From Aplectana chamaeleonis (Eukaryota > Nematoda > Chromadorea > Rhabditida > Cosmocercidae), in NCBI GenBank assembly GCA_029168955.1, contig JAPDOI010001209.1, positions 131,501 through 195,500 of the forward strand: a DNA stretch of 64,000 nt, written 5' to 3'. The notes beneath the pieces were generated by a model. The model searched no databases. It worked only from the letters and a program-made list of their open reading frames with translations, and was not told the DNA's origin. The translations under genes were made by a program, and so were the position numbers. This document shows positions 31,148 through 40,004 of this stretch, piece by piece (the first letter of the stretch is position 1; each line of letters begins with the position of its first letter).

Positions 31148-33866
31148 TTAACGTTGTTCCAAGAATTTGCCGCAAACACCGCGTTTGGAAGACCTCTAGC
31201 TTGCTGAGATCCGACTTGAACAAGGTCCACGACTCCGAGCCGTACAATAGAATCGGCATTATAAACGATCGGAAGATCCGCATTTTGGTCTTGATTGACA
31301 CATTGCCCTTTTTCCACAGACACCAGCCTAGTGAAGCAAAAGCAGAACACGCCTGCCCGATCCTGCACTGTATCTCAGTTGTGGCCACTACCTTGCGCTG
31401 TTTCACCACCGATTCTAGGTACTTGAACTCCTCAACTTGCTGGAGCTCAGCTCCTTCGAAGAACACAGAAGCACGTGAACCGTCTGATGTCATGACTTTG
31501 GTCTTGTCCTTGTTTATCCGTAGACCGTACGAATCCGCGATATCTGCTATATCCTTCATCAAATTCGTAGCTTCCATATCAGTATCGGTGAACACAGCGC
31601 TGTCGTCCGCGAACATCAAGTCTGTGGGGAACTCGTTATCGCCATATTGGACCCCTCTTCTATCTTTGAAAACCTTTCTCATAAGGGCGTCGACCACAGT
31701 GTTGAATAGCAGCGGCGAAATCACATCTCCTTGCCGGACACCTCCATTGACCGCAAATTCTTCGGACAGCTTGTCCCCGACGCGGACGCAGCTAGTTGAA
31801 CTACTGTATGTTCCCTGCAGGAGCTTCACAATTTTGTTCGGAACGTGTTCGCACTCCAGTGTTCTCCACAAGGCAGGCCAGTGTTCGCAGTCAAAGGCCG
31901 ACTTGAAGTCGATGAAGGTAATAACAACCCGCTTTCCAGAGCGGATCCTTTCCTCCAAAAGTTGACGAAGTGCGAATATTTGATCGCTGCAGCCTCGACC
32001 AGGACGAAATCCTGCCTGTTCCTCGCGACTGGTATGCTCCCGATGGCGTTGAAGTCTGGACTGGATTATCCTCGTGAAGACTTTACCAATGATTGATAAC
32101 AGACTGATTCCGCGATAGTTTTTACAGTCCCTGGCATCACCCTTTTTGTGAATGGGCACAACGATAGCCTTCTTCCAGGTAGATGGGACGTTTTCTGACT
32201 GCCATACGAGGAGGATCAGCTGATGTAACCGTCGTTGTAACACATCACCACCTGCCTTGATCGCTTCAGCAGTAACGTTGTCTACACCAGGCGCCTTTCG
32301 GTTTTTGAGACGCTGAATCGCTGCTCTCACTTCGTCCAGAGTGGGTTCAAAGTCAAGCATCGCCTCCTGTGACACTTCAACTGGTAGCGGTTCGTCAAGC
32401 GGGCCTCGTGGTGCATCGTGACTGTAGAGCTCGCTGAAGAACTGCTCCCACCGTAACAGGCGCTCATCCACAGAGCGCACAAAGGACCCGTCCGTATTCC
32501 TGATGCAATCGCTAGCCGGATTGGTCTTCTTTCTGAGACGGTTCAGTGTACCGTACAATGTGCGATAGTTATTTCTTCCAGCCGCCTCCTCCAGTTCGTC
32601 GGCCATCTTGTTCCAGTACGACTCTCTCTCCTCTTTCAACTTACGACGAAGCTCTTTACATAGTTGCCGATAACGTCCGAAGTCGGTTAGCTTCACTCGT
32701 TTCCGCTCATCCACGAGACGGAGAGACTCGTCCGATATCCATGGCTGTGTTTGCCGGCGAATAACAGGGCAGAGAGGCTCTGCACATTGCAGAACGACAT
32801 CAACCGATTGCTCCTCGTGTTCGTCTACGGACAATGCATCTTCAAGCACTGCAAAGCGATTTGACAGCGCGATTTGAAACGCTTCTCTTGTTCCAGGTGT
32901 CAGCAAGTGGGACCAGGACCAGTCCAGTTTCTTTTTAGGAGGCACCACACGCCTAGGTCGCCGTAAACGAAGCTTCATTACAGCGCGCAGGAGATAGTGG
33001 TCTGATCCACAGTCAGGTCCTCTCATGGCTCGCACATATTTGAGTGAAGACCTGAAACGAGAGTTCACCAGCACGTAATCCAAGGTGGCTATATCATGTC
33101 CGGTTGAACTCCTCCATGTTAACTGATGTTTCCGGGGATGCTGAAATAGACTGTTTCCAATCGTAAGCCCGTTGAACGCTGCAAACGAAAGCAGACGTAA
33201 ACCGTTATCGTTCATTTCACCGACGCTGAACCTTCCCAGCACTCCTTCCCATCCGGTTCTAGCAGTTCCGACTCTTGCGTTGAAATCGCCCGCTACAATG
33301 GTAACATCGGTTTTCGGGATCGAATCCAGAACGTCTTGGAGTTGTGCGTAGAATGCGTCTTTGTCGATGTCAGAACTCGGCTCCGTGGGCGCATAGACAG
33401 ACACAAAATGAGTTTTTATCGTTCCGCTCAAGACTAGGACAGCAATCCTGCCAGAAATCGGCTCAAACGCTATCACGCTTCCGGCTGCGTCCCTGCTTAG
33501 CATGAATCCAACGCCTTGATGATGCCGCTCATCACCGGAGAAATACAGCACCATCTTTTCGTCACTTCCTGGTACCTGAATGGTCACCGTTCCACACCCG
33601 CTCATCCTGAGCTCGGAAAGCGCAGCAATCGATACTTTGGACCTCGACAGCTCCCTGGCAATTACTTCTTTTTGTCCAACGCAATATCCCGTCTGCACGT
33701 TCCACGTTCCGATCCGCAACTCTTTTTTCGGCGTCACCAGTCGTATTGCATTTTGGCCAGTAGCATTCTTCTCACCAACACCCTGGTTCCCTAGTGCTGG
33801 CGCATCGGCTGCCCCGGATGCGGTAGCTTCATCGTTATTTCCTAAGAGACTCTCCATGGTTACCAC
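30909..33866 (-). CDS. RTE endonuclease-reverse transcriptase (truncated by insertion)
   Basis: A 985-residue open frame. An AP-type endonuclease occupies residues ~50-295: GTWN (53-56), SELRMSG (84-90), GDFNARVG (203-210), SDH (288-290). The reverse transcriptase lies at ~560-830: RGISLL, QAGFRPGRGC (617-626), FIDFKSAFD (651-659), GGVRQGDVISPL (718-729) and an intact FADD (762-765). Nothing catalytic is missing, unlike the other elements here. RTE proteins nick DNA and copy their RNA in place. After ...LRQILGTTL the frame runs into the inserted element and the last ~80 residues are foreign. The natural C-terminus lies beyond the insertion. Confidence 0.92.
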   Translation of the reverse strand: MVTMESLLGNNDEATASGAADAPALGNQGVGEKNATGQNAIRLVTPKKELRIGTWNVQTGYCVGQKEVIARELSRSKVSIAALSELRMSGCGTVTIQVPGSDEKMVLYFSGDERHHQGVGFMLSRDAAGSVIAFEPISGRIAVLVLSGTIKTHFVSVYAPTEPSSDIDKDAFYAQLQDVLDSIPKTDVTIVAGDFNARVGTARTGWEGVLGRFSVGEMNDNGLRLLSFAAFNGLTIGNSLFQHPRKHQLTWRSSTGHDIATLDYVLVNSRFRSSLKYVRAMRGPDCGSDHYLLRAVMKLRLRRPRRVVPPKKKLDWSWSHLLTPGTREAFQIALSNRFAVLEDALSVDEHEEQSVDVVLQCAEPLCPVIRRQTQPWISDESLRLVDERKRVKLTDFGRYRQLCKELRRKLKEERESYWNKMADELEEAAGRNNYRTLYGTLNRLRKKTNPASDCIRNTDGSFVRSVDERLLRWEQFFSELYSHDAPRGPLDEPLPVEVSQEAMLDFEPTLDEVRAAIQRLKNRKAPGVDNVTAEAIKAGGDVLQRRLHQLILLVWQSENVPSTWKKAIVVPIHKKGDARDCKNYRGISLLSIIGKVFTRIIQSRLQRHREHTSREEQAGFRPGRGCSDQIFALRQLLEERIRSGKRVVITFIDFKSAFDCEHWPALWRTLECEHVPNKIVKLLQGTYSSSTSCVRVGDKLSEEFAVNGGVRQGDVISPLLFNTVVDALMRKVFKDRRGVQYGDNEFPTDLMFADDSAVFTDTDMEATNLMKDIADIADSYGLRINKDKTKVMTSDGSRASVFFEGAELQQVEEFKYLESVVKQRKVVATTEIQCRIGQACSAFASLGWCLWKKGNVSIKTKMRIFRSFIMPILLYGSESWTLFKSDLSKLEVFQTRCLRQILGTTLRPLSEFDRSATRSWARRRDRRVAVEIADFGSVKTQSRKLATTHFYVHILIDAYFMFALQHWEKRSTGEIDALEELQEVY

Positions 33867-34167
33867 CTAAGTTTTCCAGCCCGTCGGTAGTATGGGGGGC
33901 CAACCCTCCTCCTTTCTCATCCGGGCTTGGGACCGGCAATGGCGGAGTTATTTGTTACTAGGACAATGAAATTTCGAAAATCGCGTGTTTACGTAAAACA
34001 GTTTTTTGTTCCTGGCTTCTGAGTGATATATTTCAATTGTTTATTTCTAATGTATGAGAAAAATGACTTCATTGAGCACAAACTTTGCCTACACGACGAC
34101 AGCGCGAAGAAAACTCATTTTATTTGTAAAAAAAGAAAGATTTTTATTCATTTTTGGCACTATGATC

Positions 34168-34339
34168 TGGGGTGCGTTCCAAGAACATTTCCATGGAAAA
34201 AGGCTTCCATGGAAATGTACCCACGGCCGCGAGAGAGCAATTCGTAGTTATGATTCGTAGCAATGGGAAGCAATTTTGTCCATGGAAAGGCTGTTTGTCC
34301 TCCCACGGCATCGTGGGAACATTTTTGGAACGCACCCCA
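34168..34339. mobile_element. 172 bp MITE (family 3, copy B), nested
   Basis: Ends TGGGGTGCGTTCC and GGAACGCACCCCA, with long inverted arms. The opposite arm of the host element, which reads straight from ATTATGAAC to AGGTAAAAAC, shows what the site looked like before insertion. Confidence 0.85.
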
Positions 34340-34433
34340 GGTAAAAACAAAAATTGCACAAGGAATAGACAAACCTTGGTCGGAAAGCACTCAACAAGAT
34401 TTAGAAATGTGAATATTTTCTAGATTTACGATT

Positions 34434-34903
34434 TTACTTTGAATCACTCTCTCGAAGTTGCACCCAAATGTAGTCCCCCATCGTGTTATCGTTATACTGT
34501 CCTTGGTAACGACGTTCAAATTCAAAGTCCATCTTGATTGAAGGGCTCGCCTTGCTTCTCTGAGTAAGCGCCCATGTTATCCTTGAATTTGTCCAGATGC
34601 GAATCAAGGATATGGACTTTCAGAGACATTCTGCATCCCATTTTGGCGTAATTCCTTATGAGAATGCACCAACTTCACATAGCTTTCAGCTTTGTGATCA
34701 CCTAGGAAGCCGTGAATAACTGCAACAAGACTGCTCCAAGCCGCTGTTTCCGTCCTGCTCAACAGCTTTGAGAAATCCTCATATTTCATTGTCCTCTTAA
34801 TCTCTGGTCCGACGAATATACCAGCCCTGACCTTAGCCAAAGACAGTATAACGAAAGCACGATAGGGACTAAATTTGGGTGCAACTTTGACAGAGTGATT
34901 CAC
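34434..34903 (-). pseudogene. Fragment of an uncharacterised invertebrate protein family
   Basis: The minus-strand frame includes LSLAKVRAGIFVGPEIKRTM, FSKLLSRTETAAWSSLVAVI and HGFLGDHKAESYVKLV, then in another frame MGCRMSLKVHILDSHLDKFK, DNMGAYSEKQGEPFNQD and RRYQGQYNDNTMGDYIW. From memory this matches the C-terminal part of an unnamed family widespread in arthropod and nematode genomes, often in repeats (pattern: GCNMSLKxHFLxSHLDxFxxNxG...GERFHQD...RYQGxxxxxMxxDYxW). The usual GERFHQD reads GEPFNQD here, and at least two frameshifts break the frame. The function of the family is unknown to me. The fragment sits entirely inside the inverted-repeat element, so it probably travels with it. Confidence 0.65.
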
Positions 34904-35284
34904 AGTACAATCGTAAATCTAGAAAATCTACACATTTCCGAACCCTGATGAGTAGTTTCCGACTGTGTTTGTCTATTCCTTTCGAATTTTTTGTTTTTAC
35001 CTGTTCATAATGCCGAAAATGAATAAAAATCTCTCTATTTTCACTAAAAACGGGTTTTCTTCGTGCTGTTGCAGTGTAAGCGAAGTTTGTTATCAATGAA
35101 GTCATTTTTTCGCATACTTGGACATAAGCAATTGAAATATAACACTTAGATGTCAGGAACAAAAATCGTGTTACATAGTGTAATCACTTCGAGAAAAATC
35201 ACGTACAAGCGCAACCATAGGCTCCATATATGGACAATTAAAGACAAAACTGACGCTGTTATGATCGCTAGTTGTCGAATATTA

Positions 35285-35645
35285 TTCGAATAATCGAATA
35301 GGATTCAAATATTTCAATATTTGGCTGACTTTTCGAATGTATTTATTCATTTCGAATTTTTTTGGAGGCCTTATTCGAATATATTCATTTATTCGGAAAT
35401 TTTCAAAAGGCATTGTTCGAATGTATTCATTCGGAAATTTTTAAAAGGTCTTATTGGTGTAAGTTCATTTATTCGGGATTTTTCAGAAGGCCTTATTCGA
35501 ATGTATTCATTTATTCGGAGATTTCAAGAGGCATTATTCGAATGTATTCATTTATTCAGAAATTTTTAAAAGGCCTTATTCGAATGAATTCATTCATTCG
35601 GTAAATTTTTGAAAGGCTGTATTCGAATTATTCATTCATTCATAA
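35285..35645. repeat. Tandem ATTCG-rich repeat, array 4 (variant unit)
   Basis: About seven units of ~50 bp, with GGCCTTATTCGAATGTATTC and ATTTATTCGGAAATTTTCAAAA-like halves. Similar in style to, but different in unit from, the arrays at 19.9 and 24.5-25.2 kb. Confidence 0.8.
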
Positions 35646-35766
35646 ACTGGGGTCGAATGCCAATGTATAGTGAACAATGCCTTTAACCACTGAAAAAGCA
35701 ACATATCGCTGAAGTAATCCTCTTTGCGAACTCGAAGACATCAATAAAAATCAATCAGCAATTTAC

Positions 35767-36291
35767 TTAAAACAGATTTTTCATATGTACATGAGATTCA
35801 ACTACTTCCTTTTCGGGGCCAGACATGATAGGCAGGTCCCTTCGGTTTATGTTTTCACCAGTCCTCGGAGCCTAAACGGAAAGGTGACCCTGGATGTCCA
35901 GTTCGGTTTGAACACCGTCCAGATCACATTCGTTGGGAAGGGCCCATTTGTGGACAAACGACCTGAAAAATTCAATAACTCTGCAGTTTTTCCGAAATCG
36001 CGATGAATTTCCTCACTTCTTCATATATTCGTGTTCGGTTTCCACTTCCTGCATTGCTTCAACAATCGCGGCCATCAATGTGGACTTTTAGCCTCTCGGG
36101 CGTGAACTGAGGGGCGTCCGGAGAGAAACCAAAATACTTGTCGTTATTGATGACCTGAAATCACATTACTTCTACATCAAAGGCTAGGCTCCAACCTCCT
36201 TGGTTTGATATCCTACGTGGAGCGTCGAGAGATAAGCATCTCTCCATTGCGGTATAATCTGACGATCCTTCCATTGGTCCATGCCACGCAT
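35767..36291 (-). pseudogene. Small heat-shock protein (alpha-crystallin) pseudogene
   Basis: Three minus-strand exons: ~36291-36196 (MDQWKDRQIIPQWRDAYL), 36154-36017 (NNDKYFGF, QFTPERLKVHIDGR, then VETEHEYMK) and 35962-35767 (SFVHKWALPNECDLDGVQTE, LDIQGHLSV, RRDLPIMSG). This is the nematode Hsp12/16-type pattern: an ATP-independent chaperone that binds unfolding proteins. Introns use GTTGGA and GTGAGG donors and TTTCAG acceptors. Lesions are a frameshift right after DGR inside the alpha-crystallin domain and an in-frame TAG after GHLSV where Glu is expected. The 5' end coincides with a TTAA element insertion, so the true N-terminus may be lost. Confidence 0.8.
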
Positions 36292-36294
36292 TAA

Positions 36295-36901
36295 AGACAG
36301 TGTTCACGATAATCTTCAATTTTGAGATTAATCGCTATATTGATTAAGTGGCCCCAGGGTAGAACTAAATTGACATAGAAATTGAGAAAAACGCACCAGA
36401 AGTACACGAAATCTTTTAAAGGCAGTGTTCAAGATGGTTTTTGTCCCAGCGTTTTCCAAATAAAACAATGCGTTGGCCTCCAAGTGTTACCAAAATTACG
36501 AAGAAACGACGAGGAACGCATTAAAAATCGTATTTCAATGACATTATTCTATAAAATAGTCTAGTTGTCCGGTTGAATGTACATGTTCATGGTGGTTGTC
36601 ACCGGTGGAAAATTGGATCAATCAAAAGTAGAAGAAAATTTCATGCAAATCAGGATTAGTTAGGGCCGTAAGGAAAGAGCGAAACAATGGAGAGTAGGGA
36701 ATTGCAAAGGACGGGTCCACAAAAGATTTCATTGTCACAACAAACAGTTCTTGTGATACTTAAGAGGCGGGGCGATACTTAAGGATTTCGTGTACTTCTG
36801 GCGCGTTTTTCTCATTTTCTACGTCATTTTAGTTCTACCCAGGAACCATTTAATCAGTACAGCGAACAACCTCAAAATTAAAGATTATCGTGAACACTGC
36901 T
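36295..36901. mobile_element. TTAA-flanked element with ~115 bp arms, itself invaded
   Basis: TTAA lies at 36,291 and 36,902. The arms start AGACAGTGTTCACGATAATC on the left, with AGCAGTGTTCACGATAATCT reading inwards on the right, and stay similar to GTACACGAAATC near 36,405 and 36,790. Just inside the left arm a second element starts with TTTAAAGGCAGTGTTCAAGA. A matching inverted end is at 38,074-38,093. Confidence 0.65.
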
Positions 36902-37050
36902 TTAATATCACCTGTCCTTTTTACTCTCACAGGAACAAATTTGTTGTAGCAGTGAAATCTTTTGTGGACCCGTCCTCTGCAATTCTCCACTCTCCATTGC
37001 TTCGTACATTCTTCAGGACCCTAACTAATACTGTTTTGTCACTGTTCACG
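36655..37050. repeat. Inverted repeat overlapping the element end
   Basis: ACGGGTCCACAAAAGATTTC near 36,713 and CAATGGAGAGT near 36,686 recur inverted near 36,955-37,005 (GAAATCTTTTGTGGACCCGT). The right end of the 36,295-36,901 element falls in the loop, so insertions and inverted copies are interleaved here. Confidence 0.6.
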
Positions 37051-37133
37051 AAAAAAAAAACGTATTCTAGTTTTCGATGATTTTGAGAAGGCAAGTATAC
37101 AATGTAGAGTATAAAAAGAGAAAGTTCCCTTAA

Positions 37134-37610
37134 AGGCACAGTCCAAGCTCAGGGACGAAATCTGAAGTTTCCACATAATTGTGAAGTAGACCCACCCCGT
37201 ATACCACTTGCCAAGTGCGAGCTCTCAATTTCTTCGAATAAGCGAGATATAGGAGGAAGCCACCGTGGCGCGCCCACCTCGGGAAGCCACTTTGGCACGC
37301 CCCTTTTACGATCTTTCGAGCTCAACGGTGGCGAGATGAGCGATGCTTTCCAATCAGTAGCCCCGTTCTTCCCTTCATTCTCAGCCTCTCTCATCATTCA
37401 GGTCAGCTCACACCCAGCGGTTGCAAATGGAGGGAGTTACGAGCCTCGGACAACTCGTCCACCATGCCTCCGCAGCTCAATTTTTGAAAAGCCATAACTC
37501 CGTTCCCAGGAGGTTTTGAACGATTCCAGGGACATCATTACAATCAGCGTGAGACCGTTTTTAGGGTAGATAGAAAAACTGAAAACCGAATCTGAGGTTG
37601 GACTGTGCCT
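37134..37610. mobile_element. TTAA-type MITE (copy B)
   Basis: 477 bp with TTAA on both sides (37,130 and 37,611) and inverted ends AGGCACAGTCCAA. The interior matches the element at 13,562-14,047 (GCCCCGTTCTTCCCTTCATT, CTCGGACAACTCGTCCACCA). Confidence 0.85.
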
Positions 37611-37614
37611 TTAA

Positions 37615-38655
37615 ATTCCTGAAATGATGAAGAAAAAACTGTTCAAAAAACCTCTTGAATGATTAATTATGACTGTTCGTTGTGTTGCTCACTGCGGACA
37701 AAGTATCGAACCCAACGTCGGAGATTCTTTCGCGCTTTGAAATTCTTGGGTGAGTGACTTTATTTTCTGTTTTGTGTACCCTAAAAACTTTCCAAAAATA
37801 AGAGGGTTTAATGTACATGCTTGGATAATGAATTTCATCGTCATAAAGTCTATTCAAAATCCGGTTACCGTTACTTTGGTGAGACGAACGCCAACTGTTC
37901 CGACACTGAGCAGGACAACTGTGATAGGACGTGGGCGGGGTGGCCCAATGGGTCGGCTTGCTCACGAGAGTTCCACCCATTTTCCAACCGTATTTCGTCG
38001 CACCTCGGTTCCTAATCTTCTTAGAATGACCGAAAGCTTATGTTTCCGCCAAAAAGGTGAATTTTTCATCTTGAACACTGCCTTTAAGCCAAATCGATCT
38101 AAACGAGTCATCAGTTCGTCCGTGGAAGGGCTCGAAACTTTAGAACAATGGGTACAACGAATTTTCTGGAGATTTTTTTCTGGAAACAAGTGAAGGAGTC
38201 CATAGTACACCAGCTGCCGAAATTTGAGACAAAACGGTTCACAAATGACAAAGTTGTGAGCCCGAAAGCTTAAGAAATTTTCATGGTGTGCGCCGTAGGC
38301 CGTGTTCCGTCACGCTCAAATTAAAAACTTTCGATTTGATGAAGCACCTCGAATTTTCAACCAAATTTTCTATCACAGATTCACCAAGGAATAATAGGAA
38401 ATAATAGGAAGTAAAGAAAAATTACAAAAAAATGGAATTCGTTTTTTCTTGTTTTTCTTGCTTGTATCCATGGTGAAGACTTTTAGTATATTGATAATAT
38501 TTGCGCTTGGGGGAAGACTCACCGTTTTTTCAACGTTCTCAATGGTTTTTCTTCAAGACTCAGGAGATAACCACATTTCTGCCGTCAATCGGGCGCAACC
38601 TACGGTATGCTTAGTGAAAATACGCGACCGCACAATCGCCTTTTTCCGTTGCCGC
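37615..38655. other. No gene; element end at 38,074-38,093
   Basis: ATCTTGAACACTGCCTTTAA at 38,074 is the inverted partner of the AAAGGCAGTGTTCAAGAT end near 36,419, so the span between them may be one invaded ~1.7 kb element. Open frames of up to 147 codons here have no recognisable domain. Confidence 0.4.
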
Positions 38656-38663
38656 GGACTGTA

Positions 38664-38942
38664 CTGTGCTTCTCTGGGCCAAATTCCGGTCCGCAATTGC
38701 ATCTCGACACGCTTTGCGGCCGCACGCGCTCAAGTCAGTCGGGTTTCTAGCGCCAAAGCCGACTCGATGTGGCCTTTTTATACAATTTTCTTCAATTTCT
38801 TTTAGTTTCCAGTTTCCAAAACCCACCTAGAGTCAGCAGATCAGCGGCCGCGGCGCTGGAAGCTCTTTCGACTCGTGAGCGTGCGGCCGCAAAGCGTGTC
38901 GAGACGCAATTGCGGATCGGAATTTGGCCCAGATAAGCACAG
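38664..38942. mobile_element. Palindromic MITE, TA target site (family 1, copy B)
   Basis: TA-flanked, 279 bp, with arms matching 2,394-2,573 (TGTGCTTCTCTGGGCC, GCAATTGC(A/G)TCTCGACACGC). About 90 bp of AT-rich sequence and a second GCGGCCGC are inserted near the centre, so this copy is longer. Confidence 0.8.
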
Positions 38943-39359
38943 TACACTGTGTATTATAAAGATAGAACGCCTCCCGATTCCGGTGTTGGGTTTGCTGAGT
39001 ATTATAGACTCTTTTGTTGATACAGATGTGATCAGGGTATAAACAAGACCTCGTATACCCATTTTGAGTGAGATTTAGTGTTTGCGCACTTCTCTAGAAT
39101 AATTTTATGTCAATGTTCGTCCGATAAGAATGCGCGATCACAAATCTAAAGGCCGATCGGTCCTGCTGGCTACTTCATTGCATCAATACTCGATTTGGTG
39201 TGCATTCAACCTATTTGATTAGCCTTTTTTTCAAATAAAAATTATCATTCCTTGATTTTTGCCTGTTGAAGTGCAGAAATCGAGAGAAATAGCCGACCAC
39301 TGGCCGATGCGCTCAAATCCCGCAGATTCTAAATTGGATTAAAAACACGACTGGAGGCG

Positions 39360-40000
39360 ATCTACTCTGGACCATATAGCTTTTGCCGAAGCAAGAAAAT
39401 TACCTCAGACTCGCTTATGTGGGTGCTTACGTTGTCTTTCCAGAAACTGCGACTTTGGCATCGCAAAAACATGGGAAATGAAGGTAGGTGTCCCTCTTAT
39501 ATCCTCTTATACTCGCAAGAGTTCATCCGACAGAAAATGAACAACGTGGGTTGTGGATGTCCTTCACTCCAAATGTCCTGACAGAGTGTAGGAGATCTAC
39601 CTCCGCACTTTGGGCGGCTAAACTGCGGTAGTATATCTGTCATGACAGTCAGAGCTTTGCACGTGAAGGAAGTCTACAAATTTCATTCGTCAGCTATCAG
39701 ATGATCCCATCGAGTAAAAGAAGATGTGGGGAAAACACCTCAATTTGAGCCGGTCGAAGTGACGCTTATCGGGCTTATCATGTCAAAATCTTCCTATCGC
39801 CTTTATATTTTGCCATGACCGACCGCTCCACGGCTTGTTTCGCCCGGACTCATACGAGCAAGCCATGCTTTATCTTCTTTTCCCAATGATTTTGCGCGCC
39901 AAAGTAGCAGTTTCAAGCAAGCAAGTCTGTATCGTCCAGAGTGGTTCGTCTGCTGTCTTAATCTCAATCCAATGAAGAATCCTTGGGGTATGTTGGTTCT
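39360..40000 (+). pseudogene. Possible Tc1-like transposase remnant
   Basis: On the plus strand LNLNPMKNPWGML near 39,960-39,995 resembles the SPDLNPIENLWG box that holds the third catalytic Asp of Tc1 transposases, with Asp changed to Asn. HIAFAEARKLPQTR near 39,380 and CHDSQSF near 39,640 could be earlier parts. The frame is broken repeatedly and no inverted ends were identified. The match is short and could be chance. Confidence 0.4.
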
Positions 40001-40004
40001 GTAA

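Larger units (their letters stand above)
29275..33960 (-). mobile_element. RTE-type non-LTR retrotransposon, split by a DNA element
   Basis: About 3.2 kb once the 1,477 bp insertion (29,671-31,147) is set aside. The 5' end on the minus strand has the CCGGTCCCAAGCCCGGATGA leader typical of RTE/BovB elements. The 3' end terminates near 29,275-29,292 in a short TGAG repeat, as RTE elements do in place of a long poly(A). Confidence 0.9.
34005..35162. mobile_element. Inverted-repeat element carrying a gene fragment
   Basis: The arms begin with GTTCCTGGC...GTG (34,008) and, inverted, GTTCCTGACATCTAAGTG (35,159). Long similarity continues through AATGACTTCATTGA, GATTTTTATTCATTTT, GGTAAAAACAAAAA and GATTTTCTAGATTTACGATT, about 290 bp per arm once the MITE at 34,168 is excluded. 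The single-copy middle and parts of both arms encode the protein below. A fragment with the same arm sequence occurs at 59,250-59,350. Confidence 0.8.

Noticed and set aside
31024..31965. 313-codon plus-strand frame
   Set aside because: It is the shadow of the RTE reverse transcriptase on the other strand.
39360..40000. Confident call of a Tc1 element
   Set aside because: Only one short box fits well and no inverted ends or TA borders were found, so it is kept as a low-confidence remnant only.
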